From Geothrix sp. SG200 (GTDB taxonomy: Bacteria; Acidobacteriota; Holophagae; Holophagales; Holophagaceae), in contig NZ_JAKZFR010000005.1 of assembly GCF_022808935.1 (NCBI RefSeq), forward strand, positions 124,001 to 188,000: a stretch of 64,000 nt of DNA, in the 5' to 3' direction. Shown here in pieces: positions 43,574 to 53,012 of the stretch. The first letter of the stretch is position 1. Every line of letters starts with the position of its first letter. The position numbers were made by a program, and so were the translations under genes. Below the pieces are notes generated by a model. It had not been told where the DNA came from. It saw only the letters and a program-made list of their open reading frames with translations, and made no database searches.

Positions 43574-45595
43574 ATGGAGGGGCACGCGCGCCTCCTGCTG
43601 GACCTGGCCATGGTGCTGGGCGTCGCCGCGCTGACCTCGGTGCTCTTCCAGAAGCTGAAGCAGCCGGCGGTCCTGGGCTACCTCCTGGCGGGCATGATCG
43701 TCGGTCCCCACGTGCCCGTGCCACTGGTCGCGGACCTGGGCAACGTGCGCCTCATGGGCGAGCTGGGCGTCATCCTGCTGATGTTCACCATCGGCCTGGA
43801 GTTCAGCCTGTCGAAGCTGCTGCAGGCCGGGCCCCAGGCCCTGCTCACGGGCACGCTGCAGGTGGGGACCCAGCTCGTGGTGGGCTTCCTTGCGGCGCGG
43901 CTGCTGGGGTGGCCGCCCCTGGAGAGCGCCTTCTTCGGCGCCAGCCTCGCCATCGCCTCCACCATGATCCTGGCCAAGCTCTTCGACGAGCGGGGCATCC
44001 GGGGCCCGCTGAAGGAGACGATCCTGGGCGTCCTGCTGGTGGAGGACCTCCACGCCGTGCTGCTCCTGGCGGCGCTCACGGCGGCGGCCTCCCTGGGCGG
44101 GCCCAGCGCCAGGGCCATCGCGGGCACGCTGCTCAAGCTGGCCGCCTTCCTGGCCGTGCTCATCGGCCTGGGCCGCCTGGTGGTGCCCCGCGCCGTGCGC
44201 TGGGTGGCGGACCATGCGCGGGACGAGGTGCTGCTGGTGGCGGCGGCGGCCCTCTGCTTCGGCCTGGCCCAGCTGGCGGCCTGGGCGGGTTTCTCCGTGG
44301 CCATGGGCGCCTTCGTGGCGGGCATGCTGGTCTGCGAGTCGGGCCGGGGCCGCAAGGTGGAGCACCTGGTCCACCCCCTGCGGGACCTCTTCGCCGCCAT
44401 GTTCTTCGTGGCCGTGGGCATGCTGATGGAACCGGCCGTGGTGGCGCGCGACTGGCCGCTGGTGCTGCTCTTCACCGCCCTGGTCATCGTCGTGAACGCG
44501 CTGTCCGTCACCGTGGGAGCCACGCTGGCGGGCCTGCCCCTGGCCCTCGGCGTGCGCGCGGGACTCGCCCTGGGGCAGGTGGGGGAGTTCGGGTTCATCC
44601 TCCTCAGCGCGGGCATCGGCCTGGGCGTGGTGGACCCTTCCCGCTACGCCCTGCTGGCGGCCATCGGCGTCGCCACGGCCCTGGCCACGCCGGCGCTCCT
44701 CAGCGGGGGGGAACCCGCGGCCCGGTTCGTGGAGCGGCACCTGCCCGCGGCCCTGAAGACTTATCTGGGCCTCTACCAGTCCTGGGCCGCCGCCCTGCGC
44801 GCCCCGGCCCTCCGCAAGGCCCCTGGGGCCGCGGCGCGGCGGACCTTCCTGCGCCTGCTGCTGGATGCCGTGCTCATCGGCCTGGTGGGCGTCCTCGCCC
44901 CGCGGGTGATGCGGCTGGGCGCCACCTGGCTCGAGGGGCGGGGCGCGCTGGGGCACACCCTGGCCCAGGGAGTCGTCCTGCTGGCGGCGGTGGCCGTGGT
45001 GGGGTTCCTGGTGAGCCGCATGGTGCGCCGCACCCGGATCCTGGCCGAGCGCCTGCTGGACCTGCCGGGTCCCGGCGGCCTGGGCAGCCGCCCCGACATG
45101 CGCCGCGCCTTCCGCACGGGCCTGCGCCTCGGCGTGCTGCTGCTCACGGGCCTGCCCGTGCTGGCGGCGGTCTCGGCCCTCATCCCCCTGGCCTCCCTGG
45201 GGGCACTGGGTGCGGCCGCGGCCCTGGCGATTCCGCTGCTGCTCTGGCGGCGGGCCCGGGGCCTCCAGAGGGACCTGGATGCCGGCGCCGACTGGATGGG
45301 CGCGGACGCCCGGGATCCCTGGGGCGATCCAGATGCGGCCTCCGCGGCTCCGGCCGGAGGCTGGCGCACGCTCCGCATCGGGCCCCGGTGCCCCTCGCTG
45401 GGCCGCAGCCTCGGAGACCTGGATCTGCCGGGCGGTTCGGGCGCGGCCCTCGTGGCCCTGCTGCGGGAGGGCCACCTGCTGGAGCCCCGGCCCGACGCGC
45501 GCCTCCAGGCCGGCGACTTGCTGGCTCTCAGCGGCCCGGCCCCGGCCCTGGATCGGGCCGAGGCCCTGCTGGGGCGGGATCCTGGGCGGGGCTAG
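43574..45595 (+). CDS. Kef-type monovalent cation:proton antiporter (CPA2)
   Basis: A 673-residue CPA2 antiporter. The N-terminal part carries 12-13 helices with QPAVLGYLLAGMIVGPH, GVILLMFTIGLEFS, the core ASTMILAKLFDERG and GVLLVEDLHAV segments, and GFSVAMGAFVAGMLVCES. A second hydrophobic region lies at about 420-560. The C-terminus (about 590-670) is a TrkA-C-like domain (LLEPRPDARLQAGDLLALSG), with no TrkA-N domain between, unlike KefB/C. It follows the K+ channel gene by 4 bp, so the pair probably controls K+ or Na+ and pH homeostasis. The stop is directly adjacent to the stop of the convergent peptidase gene. Confidence 0.85.
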   Translation: MEGHARLLLDLAMVLGVAALTSVLFQKLKQPAVLGYLLAGMIVGPHVPVPLVADLGNVRLMGELGVILLMFTIGLEFSLSKLLQAGPQALLTGTLQVGTQLVVGFLAARLLGWPPLESAFFGASLAIASTMILAKLFDERGIRGPLKETILGVLLVEDLHAVLLLAALTAAASLGGPSARAIAGTLLKLAAFLAVLIGLGRLVVPRAVRWVADHARDEVLLVAAAALCFGLAQLAAWAGFSVAMGAFVAGMLVCESGRGRKVEHLVHPLRDLFAAMFFVAVGMLMEPAVVARDWPLVLLFTALVIVVNALSVTVGATLAGLPLALGVRAGLALGQVGEFGFILLSAGIGLGVVDPSRYALLAAIGVATALATPALLSGGEPAARFVERHLPAALKTYLGLYQSWAAALRAPALRKAPGAAARRTFLRLLLDAVLIGLVGVLAPRVMRLGATWLEGRGALGHTLAQGVVLLAAVAVVGFLVSRMVRRTRILAERLLDLPGPGGLGSRPDMRRAFRTGLRLGVLLLTGLPVLAAVSALIPLASLGALGAAAALAIPLLLWRRARGLQRDLDAGADWMGADARDPWGDPDAASAAPAGGWRTLRIGPRCPSLGRSLGDLDLPGGSGAALVALLREGHLLEPRPDARLQAGDLLALSGPAPALDRAEALLGRDPGRG

Positions 45596-47083
45596 TCAGC
45601 GCGCAGCGGACGGATTCACGGCTCCCACGGGCGGCCGCAGGTTCACGCCGTGGGGCAGGCGGACTGGCAGCTCCGCCAGCTCCCAGGCCGTGACGGCCAT
45701 GGCCTGAGTGCCCTGGACGAGCTGGTCCGGGATCAGGTGGTCCGGGAAGTCCATCTGGCTGTGGTGGGTGCCCAGGAAGTAGTCCGCCGGGTCCTGGGTG
45801 GCGGGGAAGGCGGGGACGCCGGCCCGGTCGAAGGGGGCGTGGTCCGTGCTGCCCATGACGCGTAGCGAAAGGTCCTTCACGCCCAGGTCGTTGAGGGGCG
45901 CGATGGCCTGGGCCATGGGGCCGCGGCAGTCCTCCCGGCCCTGCAGGGTGAAGCCCTTCACCAGGCCCGTGCCCATGTCGTGGACCAGCACGGCCTGGAT
46001 GGCGTCCAGCTCGGCCTTGTGGGCCTCCACATAGGCGCGGGAGCCCAGCAGGCCCTGCTCCTCCCCGCTGAAGAGCACGAAGCGGATCGTGCGCCTGGGC
46101 TTCAGGCCCGAGGCCTGGAAGGCGCGCAGGGCCTCCAGGACGATGGCGCTGCCCGTGGCGTTATCGGTCGCGCCGGTGCCCAGGTCCCAGCTGTCCAGGT
46201 GGGCGCCGAGGATCACCACCTCGTCGGGCTTCCCGGTGCCCTTGAGCTCGCCCACCACGTTGAAGGCCTGCACGGGGGCCTTGGAGAAGGCGCCGCCGAG
46301 GGTCAGCTCCAGCTTCACCGGCTCCTTCCGGGCCAGGAGGCGCAGCAGCATCTTGTAGGGCTCCTGGGGGACATAGGCCGCGGGAAGCCCGGCCTTCTGC
46401 GGGTCCCGGCCAGCACCGCCGGAAGCGAAGCCCAGGCCGTTCTTCCGCGCGGACAGGGTCAGGGCGGCCAGGGCGCCCTCGTCCTGGAGGAACTGGGTCA
46501 TGGCCGCCTGCTCGGCCTGGAAGGCCGCGAAATCCGCCCCTCGGCGTGCCAGCGGAGGCCGCTTGTCGTCGGGGTTGGTGCGCAGGAGGATCTTCCCCTT
46601 GAGCTGCCCCTTGAAGGCCTGCAGCTCCGCCAGATTCCGGGCGTCCACCAGGATCAGCTCGCCCCGCACCGGGCCGCCGGTGGCCGGCGTCCAGGCCTGC
46701 TGGTCCACCCGGAAGCGCAGGCCGCTGTGGGTGAGCAGGCGGGCGGAGTCGGCGCCGCGGGTCCAGGCCCGGCCGAAGTCGTAGGCCTCCTCGTGTACGT
46801 TCGTGGCACCCAGGTTCTTCATCTCGGCCATGGCCCAGGCCTGAGCCTGGCGCAGCTTCTCGGAACCCGTGAGGCGGGGGCCGATGGTGTCGCAGAGCTG
46901 CTCCACCCGGGCCACCACCTCCGCGTGGTCGTGGATCTCCCGGAGCAGGCGGCCGGCCGGGGTGGCGGAGTATTCTTTCAGGACGGGCACCGGCGAAGGG
47001 GCGGGCGCGGGCGCGAAGGGGGCCTGGGCCCGGAGGAGGGTGGCCAAGGCCAGCCAGGGCAGGGCGGAGGGACGCCGCATCAT
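45596..47083 (-). CDS. Secreted M28 family zinc aminopeptidase
   Basis: A 495-residue exported metallopeptidase. Signal peptide (ATLLRAQA, about 20). A PA domain is inserted at about 110-250, and the M28 catalytic domain runs from about 270. The two-zinc site is recognisable: His and Asp in GAHLDSWDLG, bridging Asp in GATDNATGSA, catalytic Glu pair in FSGEEQGLLGS, Asp in STDHAPFD and His in THHSQMDFPDH. It likely trims peptides in the periplasm or outside the cell. Convergent with the antiporter gene with no spacer. Confidence 0.9.
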   Translation of the reverse strand: MMRRPSALPWLALATLLRAQAPFAPAPAPSPVPVLKEYSATPAGRLLREIHDHAEVVARVEQLCDTIGPRLTGSEKLRQAQAWAMAEMKNLGATNVHEEAYDFGRAWTRGADSARLLTHSGLRFRVDQQAWTPATGGPVRGELILVDARNLAELQAFKGQLKGKILLRTNPDDKRPPLARRGADFAAFQAEQAAMTQFLQDEGALAALTLSARKNGLGFASGGAGRDPQKAGLPAAYVPQEPYKMLLRLLARKEPVKLELTLGGAFSKAPVQAFNVVGELKGTGKPDEVVILGAHLDSWDLGTGATDNATGSAIVLEALRAFQASGLKPRRTIRFVLFSGEEQGLLGSRAYVEAHKAELDAIQAVLVHDMGTGLVKGFTLQGREDCRGPMAQAIAPLNDLGVKDLSLRVMGSTDHAPFDRAGVPAFPATQDPADYFLGTHHSQMDFPDHLIPDQLVQGTQAMAVTAWELAELPVRLPHGVNLRPPVGAVNPSAAR

Positions 47084-47187
47084 GGGAACTCCTGCAGGGG
47101 ATCTCGGGATTCATCAAACATCAAAAAACGAGGCATTTCAAGATGCGGCCCAGGGGCTATCATGGGGATGTTTCGGGAAATAGCGAA

Positions 47188-47577
47188 ATGACTTCCGACC
47201 CCCTCCGTCCACTCGTGGACACCCTCAAAGTCCTGGCCCACCCCGTGCGCCTGCGCATCCTCGCGCTCCTGCACGGGGGCGAGCTGTGCGTCTGCGAGGT
47301 GGCCGAGGTGCTGGGCCTGGCGTCCTCCACCGTCTCCGAGCACCTGACCGGCCTGCGCCGGACGGGCCTGGTGCGCGAGTGGAAGGTGGGCCGCTGGGTC
47401 CACGTGGCCCTCTCCGACGAGGCCGCCGCCCGCCCCCTGCTGGAGGCCCTCTGGCCCCTCATGGCCGGCGCCGAAGCCGAGCTCTCCCGCGACCGGGCCC
47501 AGGCTCGGGCCCTCCGGTGCGATCCCTGCGATCCCGCCGCCTGTCCCCCTTCACGCACCCTCCAGGAGCACGCATGA
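47188..47577 (+). CDS. arsR: ArsR-family arsenite-responsive repressor
   Basis: A 129-residue winged-helix repressor. The As(III)-binding ELCVCE motif (C34, C36) is in the DNA-recognition region, as in classical ArsR. SSTVSEHLTGLRRTGLV is the recognition helix. The C-terminus carries additional cysteines (RCDPCDPAACPP, about 112-123), which could add metal-binding capacity. First gene of the arsenic island, divergent from the M28 peptidase. An AT-richer stretch at 47105-47190 is the likely promoter-operator, but no clear symmetrical site is seen. It overlaps the next gene by 4 bp. Confidence 0.92.
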   Translation: MTSDPLRPLVDTLKVLAHPVRLRILALLHGGELCVCEVAEVLGLASSTVSEHLTGLRRTGLVREWKVGRWVHVALSDEAAARPLLEALWPLMAGAEAELSRDRAQARALRCDPCDPAACPPSRTLQEHA

Positions 47578-47909
47578 CCTCCCAGCCTCAGACCGAGACC
47601 GAAACCACCGGCCTCAGCGAGACCACCCTCAACCTCATCGCCCTGGGCGCCGCCATCGGGTCCAACGCCGAGCGCGCCTTCCGCGCCCACCATTCCCGCC
47701 TGGAAGAGCTGGGCGTCTCCAAGGACGACATGATCGAGGCCGTGAACATGGCCCTGCGCGTGAAGGGCGATCCCCACTCCCAGATCATGGCCCTGGCCCA
47801 GACCACCCTGGTGGGCGAGAGCGCCGGCGGCTGCTGCGGCGGCGCCTGCGCCTGCGAGGAGGCCGGCGGCCAGAAGGGCGACTGCGGCGACGACTGCGAC
47901 TGCCACTAG
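47574..47909 (+). CDS. Carboxymuconolactone decarboxylase-like protein with Cys-rich tail
   Basis: A 111-residue protein. Residues about 15-82 form helices typical of the AhpD/CMD fold (NLIALGAAIGSNAERAFRAH, LEELGVSKDDMIEAVNMALR), but the AhpD catalytic CxxC within the fold is missing. The C-terminal 27 residues are extremely Cys-rich (GGCCGGACACEE, then GDCGDDCDCH), with nine Cys and a terminal His. Such a tail is consistent with binding As(III) or another soft metal. CMD-like genes do occur in ars operons; a chaperone or buffer role is inferred. ATGA overlap with arsR. Confidence 0.72.
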   Translation: MTSQPQTETETTGLSETTLNLIALGAAIGSNAERAFRAHHSRLEELGVSKDDMIEAVNMALRVKGDPHSQIMALAQTTLVGESAGGCCGGACACEEAGGQKGDCGDDCDCH

Positions 47910-47918
47910 GAGTTGACG

Positions 47919-49013
<1,095 letters not shown>

Positions 49014-49016
49014 GCC

Positions 49017-49430
49017 ATGGGCACCTTCGACGGCCAAGGCATGGTGATCGCGGGGCTGCGCTTCCTGGCGCCGAAGGACGCGCTGGCCGCGCTGAACGAG
49101 GGCGCGGTCCTGGTGGACCTCCGCCTCGATGAGCTGGCGGAGATGAAGTCCTTCCAGGTGCCCGAGACCATCCGCATCCCCCATAAGGAGCTGGCCGGCC
49201 TGCTGTCCGAGCTGCCCAGGGACCGCCCCCTGCTCCTGGCGGACAGCGCCGGCGTCTACACCAAGGAAGCGGCCCACCTGCTGCTCGACCACGGCTTCAC
49301 TCAGGTGGCCTGCCTCAACGGCGGCATGCTCCTCTGGGACCAGGAGGGATGGCCCGTGACGACCGACGCCGCCGCGCTCCTCCACGGCCAGTGCCCCTGC
49401 GTGCTGCGCCCCCGGAAAGGCCACCGATGA
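49017..49430 (+). CDS. Rhodanese-like protein without the catalytic cysteine
   Basis: A 137-residue single-domain rhodanese fold. The active-site loop normally reads CxxGxR; here it is D76-S-A-G-V-Y81 (LLLADSAGVYTKEAA), so both the persulfide Cys and the Arg are lost. A C-terminal HGQCPCVLRP introduces a CxC pair (about 126-128). Sulfurtransferase activity by the standard mechanism is therefore unlikely, while the CxC could bind As(III). The gene is embedded in the ars operon (3 bp after acr3, 4-bp overlap with arsN), which supports an arsenic role. Confidence 0.75.
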   Translation: MGTFDGQGMVIAGLRFLAPKDALAALNEGAVLVDLRLDELAEMKSFQVPETIRIPHKELAGLLSELPRDRPLLLADSAGVYTKEAAHLLLDHGFTQVACLNGGMLLWDQEGWPVTTDAAALLHGQCPCVLRPRKGHR

Positions 49431-49909
49431 TCCGCCCCGTCCTGCCCACGGATGCCCCGGCCCTGGCCGAGATCTACAACCCCTACGTCCGGGACACCCT
49501 CATCACCTTCGAGGAGCAGCCCGTGACCGCCGAGGAGATGGGCGCCCGCATCGCCAAGGTGACGGCCACCTACCCCTGGCTTGTGTGGGAGGAGGACGGC
49601 CGCGTGCTCGGTTACGCCTACGGCTCCACCTGGCGGACGCGGCACGCCTACCGCTTCGCCGTGGAGACCACCATCTACCTGGACCGGGGCCACCAGGGGA
49701 GGGGCCGCGGCGTGGTGCTCTACCAGGCGCTGCTGGACGAGCTCAAGCAGCAGGGGTTCCACTCGGCCCTGGGCTGCCTAAGCCTGCCCAACGCGCCCAG
49801 CGTGCGATTGCACGAGAAGCTCGGCTTCAGGAAGGTGGGCCACATGACCGAGGCGGGCTGGAAGTTCGGCGCCTGGGTGGACGTGGGCTTCTGGGAGCTG
49901 CTCTTGTGA
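49427..49909 (+). CDS. arsN: GNAT acetyltransferase, ArsN1/phosphinothricin acetyltransferase-like
   Basis: A 160-residue GNAT enzyme. [20 protein letters not shown] begins the fold, and the acetyl-CoA loop appears as [19 protein letters not shown] (Q/RxxGxG/A). [15 protein letters not shown] is typical of PAT/ArsN1-type enzymes. ArsN1 proteins in ars operons acetylate trivalent organoarsenicals such as arsinothricin; that substrate is inferred from context, and general PAT activity is the alternative. Coupled by ATGA to the rhodanese-like gene. Confidence 0.82.
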   Translation: MIRPVLPTDAPALAEIYNPYVRDTLITFEEQPVTAEEMGARIAKVTATYPWLVWEEDGRVLGYAYGSTWRTRHAYRFAVETTIYLDRGHQGRGRGVVLYQALLDELKQQGFHSALGCLSLPNAPSVRLHEKLGFRKVGHMTEAGWKFGAWVDVGFWELLL

Positions 49910-49919
49910 CGGAGACCGC

Positions 49920-50339
49920 ATGACCTCGATCCTCTTCCTCTGTGTGGCCAACAGCGCCCGGTCCCAGCTGGGCGAGGGCCTGGCGCGCCGGATGTTCCCT
50001 GGCTTCCGCATCCAGAGCGCCGGCAGCCGGCCCAGCCGCGTGAACCCCTACGCCATCGAGACCCTGGCGGAGCGGGGCATCGATGCCTCGACCCACGCCT
50101 CGAAGCCCGTGTCGGACATCGACCCCACCTCCGTGGACCTGGTCATCACCCTCTGCGCCGAGGAAGTCTGCCCCGCCTTCCTGGGCCGGGCCGAGCGCCT
50201 GCACTGGCCCATCCCGGATCCTGCCAGCGACGATCCCGCGCTCACGCCCGAGGACCTGCGCGCCCGCTTCCGCGCCGCCCGGGACGAGATCGCCGGCCGC
50301 CTGGAGGCCCTTGGCCGTGATCGGGGCTGGATTTCATGA
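49920..50339 (+). CDS. arsC: Arsenate reductase, LMW-phosphatase type
   Basis: A 139-residue thioredoxin-coupled arsenate reductase. The P-loop C8-VANSA-R14-S (CX5RS) holds the nucleophile. The resolving cysteines are C79 and C84 ([10 protein letters not shown]), closer together than in S. aureus ArsC (82/89), and the general acid Asp is in [10 protein letters not shown]. It reduces As(V) to As(III) for export by Acr3. Last gene of the first ars unit; its end overlaps an AT-rich palindrome that precedes the second arsR. Confidence 0.93.
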   Translation: MTSILFLCVANSARSQLGEGLARRMFPGFRIQSAGSRPSRVNPYAIETLAERGIDASTHASKPVSDIDPTSVDLVITLCAEEVCPAFLGRAERLHWPIPDPASDDPALTPEDLRARFRAARDEIAGRLEALGRDRGWIS

Positions 50340-50360
50340 ATTTCGAAAAAAATCGAAATT
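50339..50360. promoter_or_regulatory. Probable ArsR-type operator/promoter for the second ars unit
   Basis: AATTTCGA and TCGAAATT are perfect inverted half-sites separated by six A. The site begins on the last base of the arsC stop codon and lies about 50 bp before the arsR2 start, in an AT-rich island (to 50400) that also contains a third half-site (ATTTCGACAAAT near 50375). Suited to a dimeric winged-helix repressor, most simply ArsR2. Confidence 0.7.
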
Positions 50361-50410
50361 AGGCCTTGCGCACTATTTCGACAAATCTAGAATTAGTTCA
50401 GGAGGAGACC

Positions 50411-50746
50411 ATGACCGGGCGTGTGGAACAGGCGGCAGAGCGGCTGAAGGCCCTCGGGCATCCCCTCCGTCTGTCCATCCTGCGCCGCCTGGTGCAGGGC
50501 CCCGAGGCGGGGACGCCCGCCGGAGAGCTGCAGACGCGCCTGGACATCCCGGCCTCCACCCTCAGCCATCACCTGGCCACCCTCGCCGACGCCGACCTGG
50601 TGCTGGTGGCCCGGGAAGGCACCACGCTCCGCTACCGCGCCGACTACGGCACCCTGCGGGCGCTGACCGAGTACCTCTGGCAGGACTGCTGCGCCGGCGG
50701 CGCCGCGGACGACCCCCAACCTTCGCCCTGCTGCCGCAGGGACTGA
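50411..50746 (+). CDS. arsR: Second ArsR-family repressor (C-terminal Cys type)
   Basis: A 111-residue winged-helix repressor of the type found in metal- and organoarsenical-responsive operons. The HTH is DIPASTLSHHLATLADADLV. The classical ELCVCD motif is absent (TPAGELQTRLD there). Instead vicinal cysteines are found near the C-terminus (DCCAGG, about 94-99, and SPCCRRD at the end), as in ArsR variants with a C-terminal As site (AfArsR/CgArsR-like types). AGGAGGAGACC precedes the ATG. It probably controls arsM-arsP downstream. Confidence 0.88.
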   Translation: MTGRVEQAAERLKALGHPLRLSILRRLVQGPEAGTPAGELQTRLDIPASTLSHHLATLADADLVLVAREGTTLRYRADYGTLRALTEYLWQDCCAGGAADDPQPSPCCRRD

Positions 50747-50813
50747 CCTTCCATCGTCCTGGGATGTGGATGCCACTGGCGTCCCGGGAAACTTCCATCC
50801 GAAAGGCCCCACC

Positions 50814-51665
50814 ATGGAACCCGAAATCCTCAAATCCGCCGTCCGGGACCGCTACGCGGGCTTCGTCACCAAGAACCAGAGCTGCTGCGGCCCTTCCACT
50901 TCCTGCGGCTGCGCCCCCGGCGACGCCAGCCTGGACGTGGGCTACGACTCGAAGGACCTGGCCGCCGTGCCCGAGGGCGCCAACCTGGGCCTGGGCTGCG
51001 GGAACCCCGTGGCCCTGGCGGACCTGAAGCCCGGCGAGACCGTGCTGGACCTGGGCTCCGGCGCGGGCTTCGACGCCTTCCTCGCCGCGCAGCGCGTGGG
51101 CCCCGAAGGCCGCGTCATCGGCGTGGACATGACGCCGGAGATGATCGAGCGCGCCACCGCCCTGGCCCGCAAGCACGGCTACGGGAACGTGGAATTCCGA
51201 CGGGGCGACATCGAGGCGTTGCCCGTGGATGACGCCAGCGTGGACGTCATCCTCTCCAACTGCGTGGTGAACCTCGCCCCGGACAAGGCCAAGGTCTTCC
51301 GCGAGGCCTTCCGCGTGCTCAAGCCCGGCGGGCGCCTCCACGTCTCCGACCTGGTGCTGGCCCGGCCCCTGCCCGAGGCGCTGCTCCAGGACCTGGACGC
51401 CTACGCGGCCTGCGTGTCCGGCGCCATGCTCAAGGACGACTACCTGGCCGCCATCCGCGCCGCCGGCTTTGAGGGCGTGACCGTGGCCTCCGAGCGGCGC
51501 TTCGGCCTGGCGGAGCTGTCGCCGGAGCTGATGGCGCTGGCGAAGCAGCGCTACCCGGGCATGAGTCCGGAGGAACTGGAACTGCTGGCCGGGTCCGTGC
51601 TCAGCGTGCAGGTGGAGGCCACCAAGGCTGCGAAGGCCTGCTGCGCGCCCGGCTGCTGCGGGTGA
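50814..51665 (+). CDS. arsM: Arsenite S-adenosylmethionine methyltransferase
   Basis: Methylates As(III) to MAs and DMAs species. 283 residues. SAM-binding motif VLDLGSGAGFDAFLA (about 77-91). The conserved arsenic-site cysteines are C62 (LGLGCGNPVA), C150 (ILSNCVVNL) and C200 (AACVSGA), matching the three essential Cys of known ArsM proteins. An N-terminal Cys cluster (C24, C25, C31, C33) and a C-terminal CCAPGCCG add further thiols. Co-located with arsP and arsR2. Confidence 0.94.
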   Translation: MEPEILKSAVRDRYAGFVTKNQSCCGPSTSCGCAPGDASLDVGYDSKDLAAVPEGANLGLGCGNPVALADLKPGETVLDLGSGAGFDAFLAAQRVGPEGRVIGVDMTPEMIERATALARKHGYGNVEFRRGDIEALPVDDASVDVILSNCVVNLAPDKAKVFREAFRVLKPGGRLHVSDLVLARPLPEALLQDLDAYAACVSGAMLKDDYLAAIRAAGFEGVTVASERRFGLAELSPELMALAKQRYPGMSPEELELLAGSVLSVQVEATKAAKACCAPGCCG

Positions 51666-51672
51666 GGATGCC

Positions 51673-52746
51673 ATGACGGATGCTTCGAAAAGCTGCGCCT
51701 GTCCGGCGCCGACACCGGCTTCCAACGGCGGCTTCTGGAGATCGGGAGGGTGGCTGCTGGCCGCCCTCCCGGCCTGGATCGCGCTGTACCTGATCCTCCA
51801 TCCCGCCGCCGACTGGCTGGCCTTCCGGGTCTTCGGGCTGGCGCCCGGCAGCCGCCTGGGCGAGGCGGTGGCCTTCTTCGTCTATGACGCGCCGAAGGTC
51901 CTGATGCTCCTCGGGGCCGTGGTGCTGGGCGTGAGCTTCGTGCAGACCTTCCTGAGCCCCGAGCGCACCCGCGACTTGCTGGCGAAGCGCACGGGCGCCT
52001 GGAGCAACCTGCTGGCCGCGCTCCTGGGCATCGCCACGCCCTTCTGCTCCTGCTCGGCGGTGCCGCTCTTCATCGGCTTCGTGCGGGTGGGCGTGCCCCT
52101 GGGCGCCACCTTCAGCTTCCTGGTGTCGGCGCCCATGGTGAACGAAGTGGCCCTCTTCCTGCTGCTGGGCCTCTTCGGCTGGAAGATTGCGCTCCTCTAC
52201 ACGGCGACCGGCGTGACCGTGGCCTTCCTCTCCGGCTGGGTCCTCGGGAACCTGCGCCTGGAGCGGCACCTGGAGCCCTGGGTCCTGACCGTTCCCTTCG
52301 AACCCTCCAGGGGCGCCGAGGTGTCTGCGGGCTTCTCGGCGCGCCTGGAGCTGGCGCTCCAGGCGACGAAGGAGATCGTCGGGAAGGTCTGGCCGTACAT
52401 CCTCGTGGGCATCGCCGTGGGGGCCTTCCTGCACGGCTACGCGCCCGCCGAGCTGCTGGCCCGGTTCATGGGCAAGTCCGCCTGGTGGAGCGTGCCCCTG
52501 GCCGTCCTCATCGGCGTGCCCCTCTACGCCAACGCCGCCGGCATCATCCCCATCGTGCAGGTGCTGCTGGCCAAGGGCGCGGCCCTGGGCACGGCCCTGG
52601 CTTTCATGATGGCGGTGACAGGCCTCTCCCTCCCCGAGACCGTCATCCTCCGCAAGGTGCTCAAGCCCCGCCTGCTGGCGGTCTTCCTGGGCATCGTGGC
52701 CGCCGGCATCGTGCTGGTGGGCTTTCTGTTCAACCTCGTGATGTAG
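51673..52746 (+). CDS. arsP: ArsP/YraQ family permease (organoarsenical efflux candidate)
   Basis: A 357-residue permease with 8-10 helices. TPFCSCSAVPLFIGFVRVGV (about 118-137) is the conserved Cys-containing motif of the YraQ/ArsP family, and SAPMVNEVALFLL and IGVPLYANAAGIIPIV are the mirrored second-half motifs. ArsP exports trivalent methylated arsenicals. That substrate is inferred from the adjacent arsM. The N-terminus has a CAC pair (residues 8-10). 8 bp after arsM. Confidence 0.88.
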   Translation: MTDASKSCACPAPTPASNGGFWRSGGWLLAALPAWIALYLILHPAADWLAFRVFGLAPGSRLGEAVAFFVYDAPKVLMLLGAVVLGVSFVQTFLSPERTRDLLAKRTGAWSNLLAALLGIATPFCSCSAVPLFIGFVRVGVPLGATFSFLVSAPMVNEVALFLLLGLFGWKIALLYTATGVTVAFLSGWVLGNLRLERHLEPWVLTVPFEPSRGAEVSAGFSARLELALQATKEIVGKVWPYILVGIAVGAFLHGYAPAELLARFMGKSAWWSVPLAVLIGVPLYANAAGIIPIVQVLLAKGAALGTALAFMMAVTGLSLPETVILRKVLKPRLLAVFLGIVAAGIVLVGFLFNLVM

Positions 52747-52754
52747 GAGTTCCC

Positions 52755-52985
52755 ATGAAGATCGAGATCCTGGGCAGCGGCTGCGCCAAATGCAAGCTGC
52801 TGGCGGAGCGGACGGAGGAGGCCGCGAAGGGGCTGGGGCTGGACTTCACGCTGGTGAAGGTCACGGAGTATCCGGACATCGTGGCCCGGGGCGTGATGTC
52901 CACGCCGGGGCTGGTGGTGGATGGCGTGGTGAAGAGCCAGGGCCACGTGCCCACGGTGGCGGCCATCAAGGACCTGCTGCGGTAG
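52755..52985 (+). CDS. Small thioredoxin-like redox protein
   Basis: A 76-residue thioredoxin-fold protein ('redox-active disulfide protein 2' type). The active site is SGCAKCK (CAKC, residues 10-13), the cis-Pro is in MSTPGLVVDG, and the length is that of the minimal fold. It directly follows arsP by 8 bp. Such genes often accompany YraQ/ArsP permeases; a reductant role in organoarsenical handling is inferred. Confidence 0.85.
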   Translation: MKIEILGSGCAKCKLLAERTEEAAKGLGLDFTLVKVTEYPDIVARGVMSTPGLVVDGVVKSQGHVPTVAAIKDLLR

Positions 52986-53012
52986 GATTTCCCCACACCG
53001 CGAGGGGATTTC

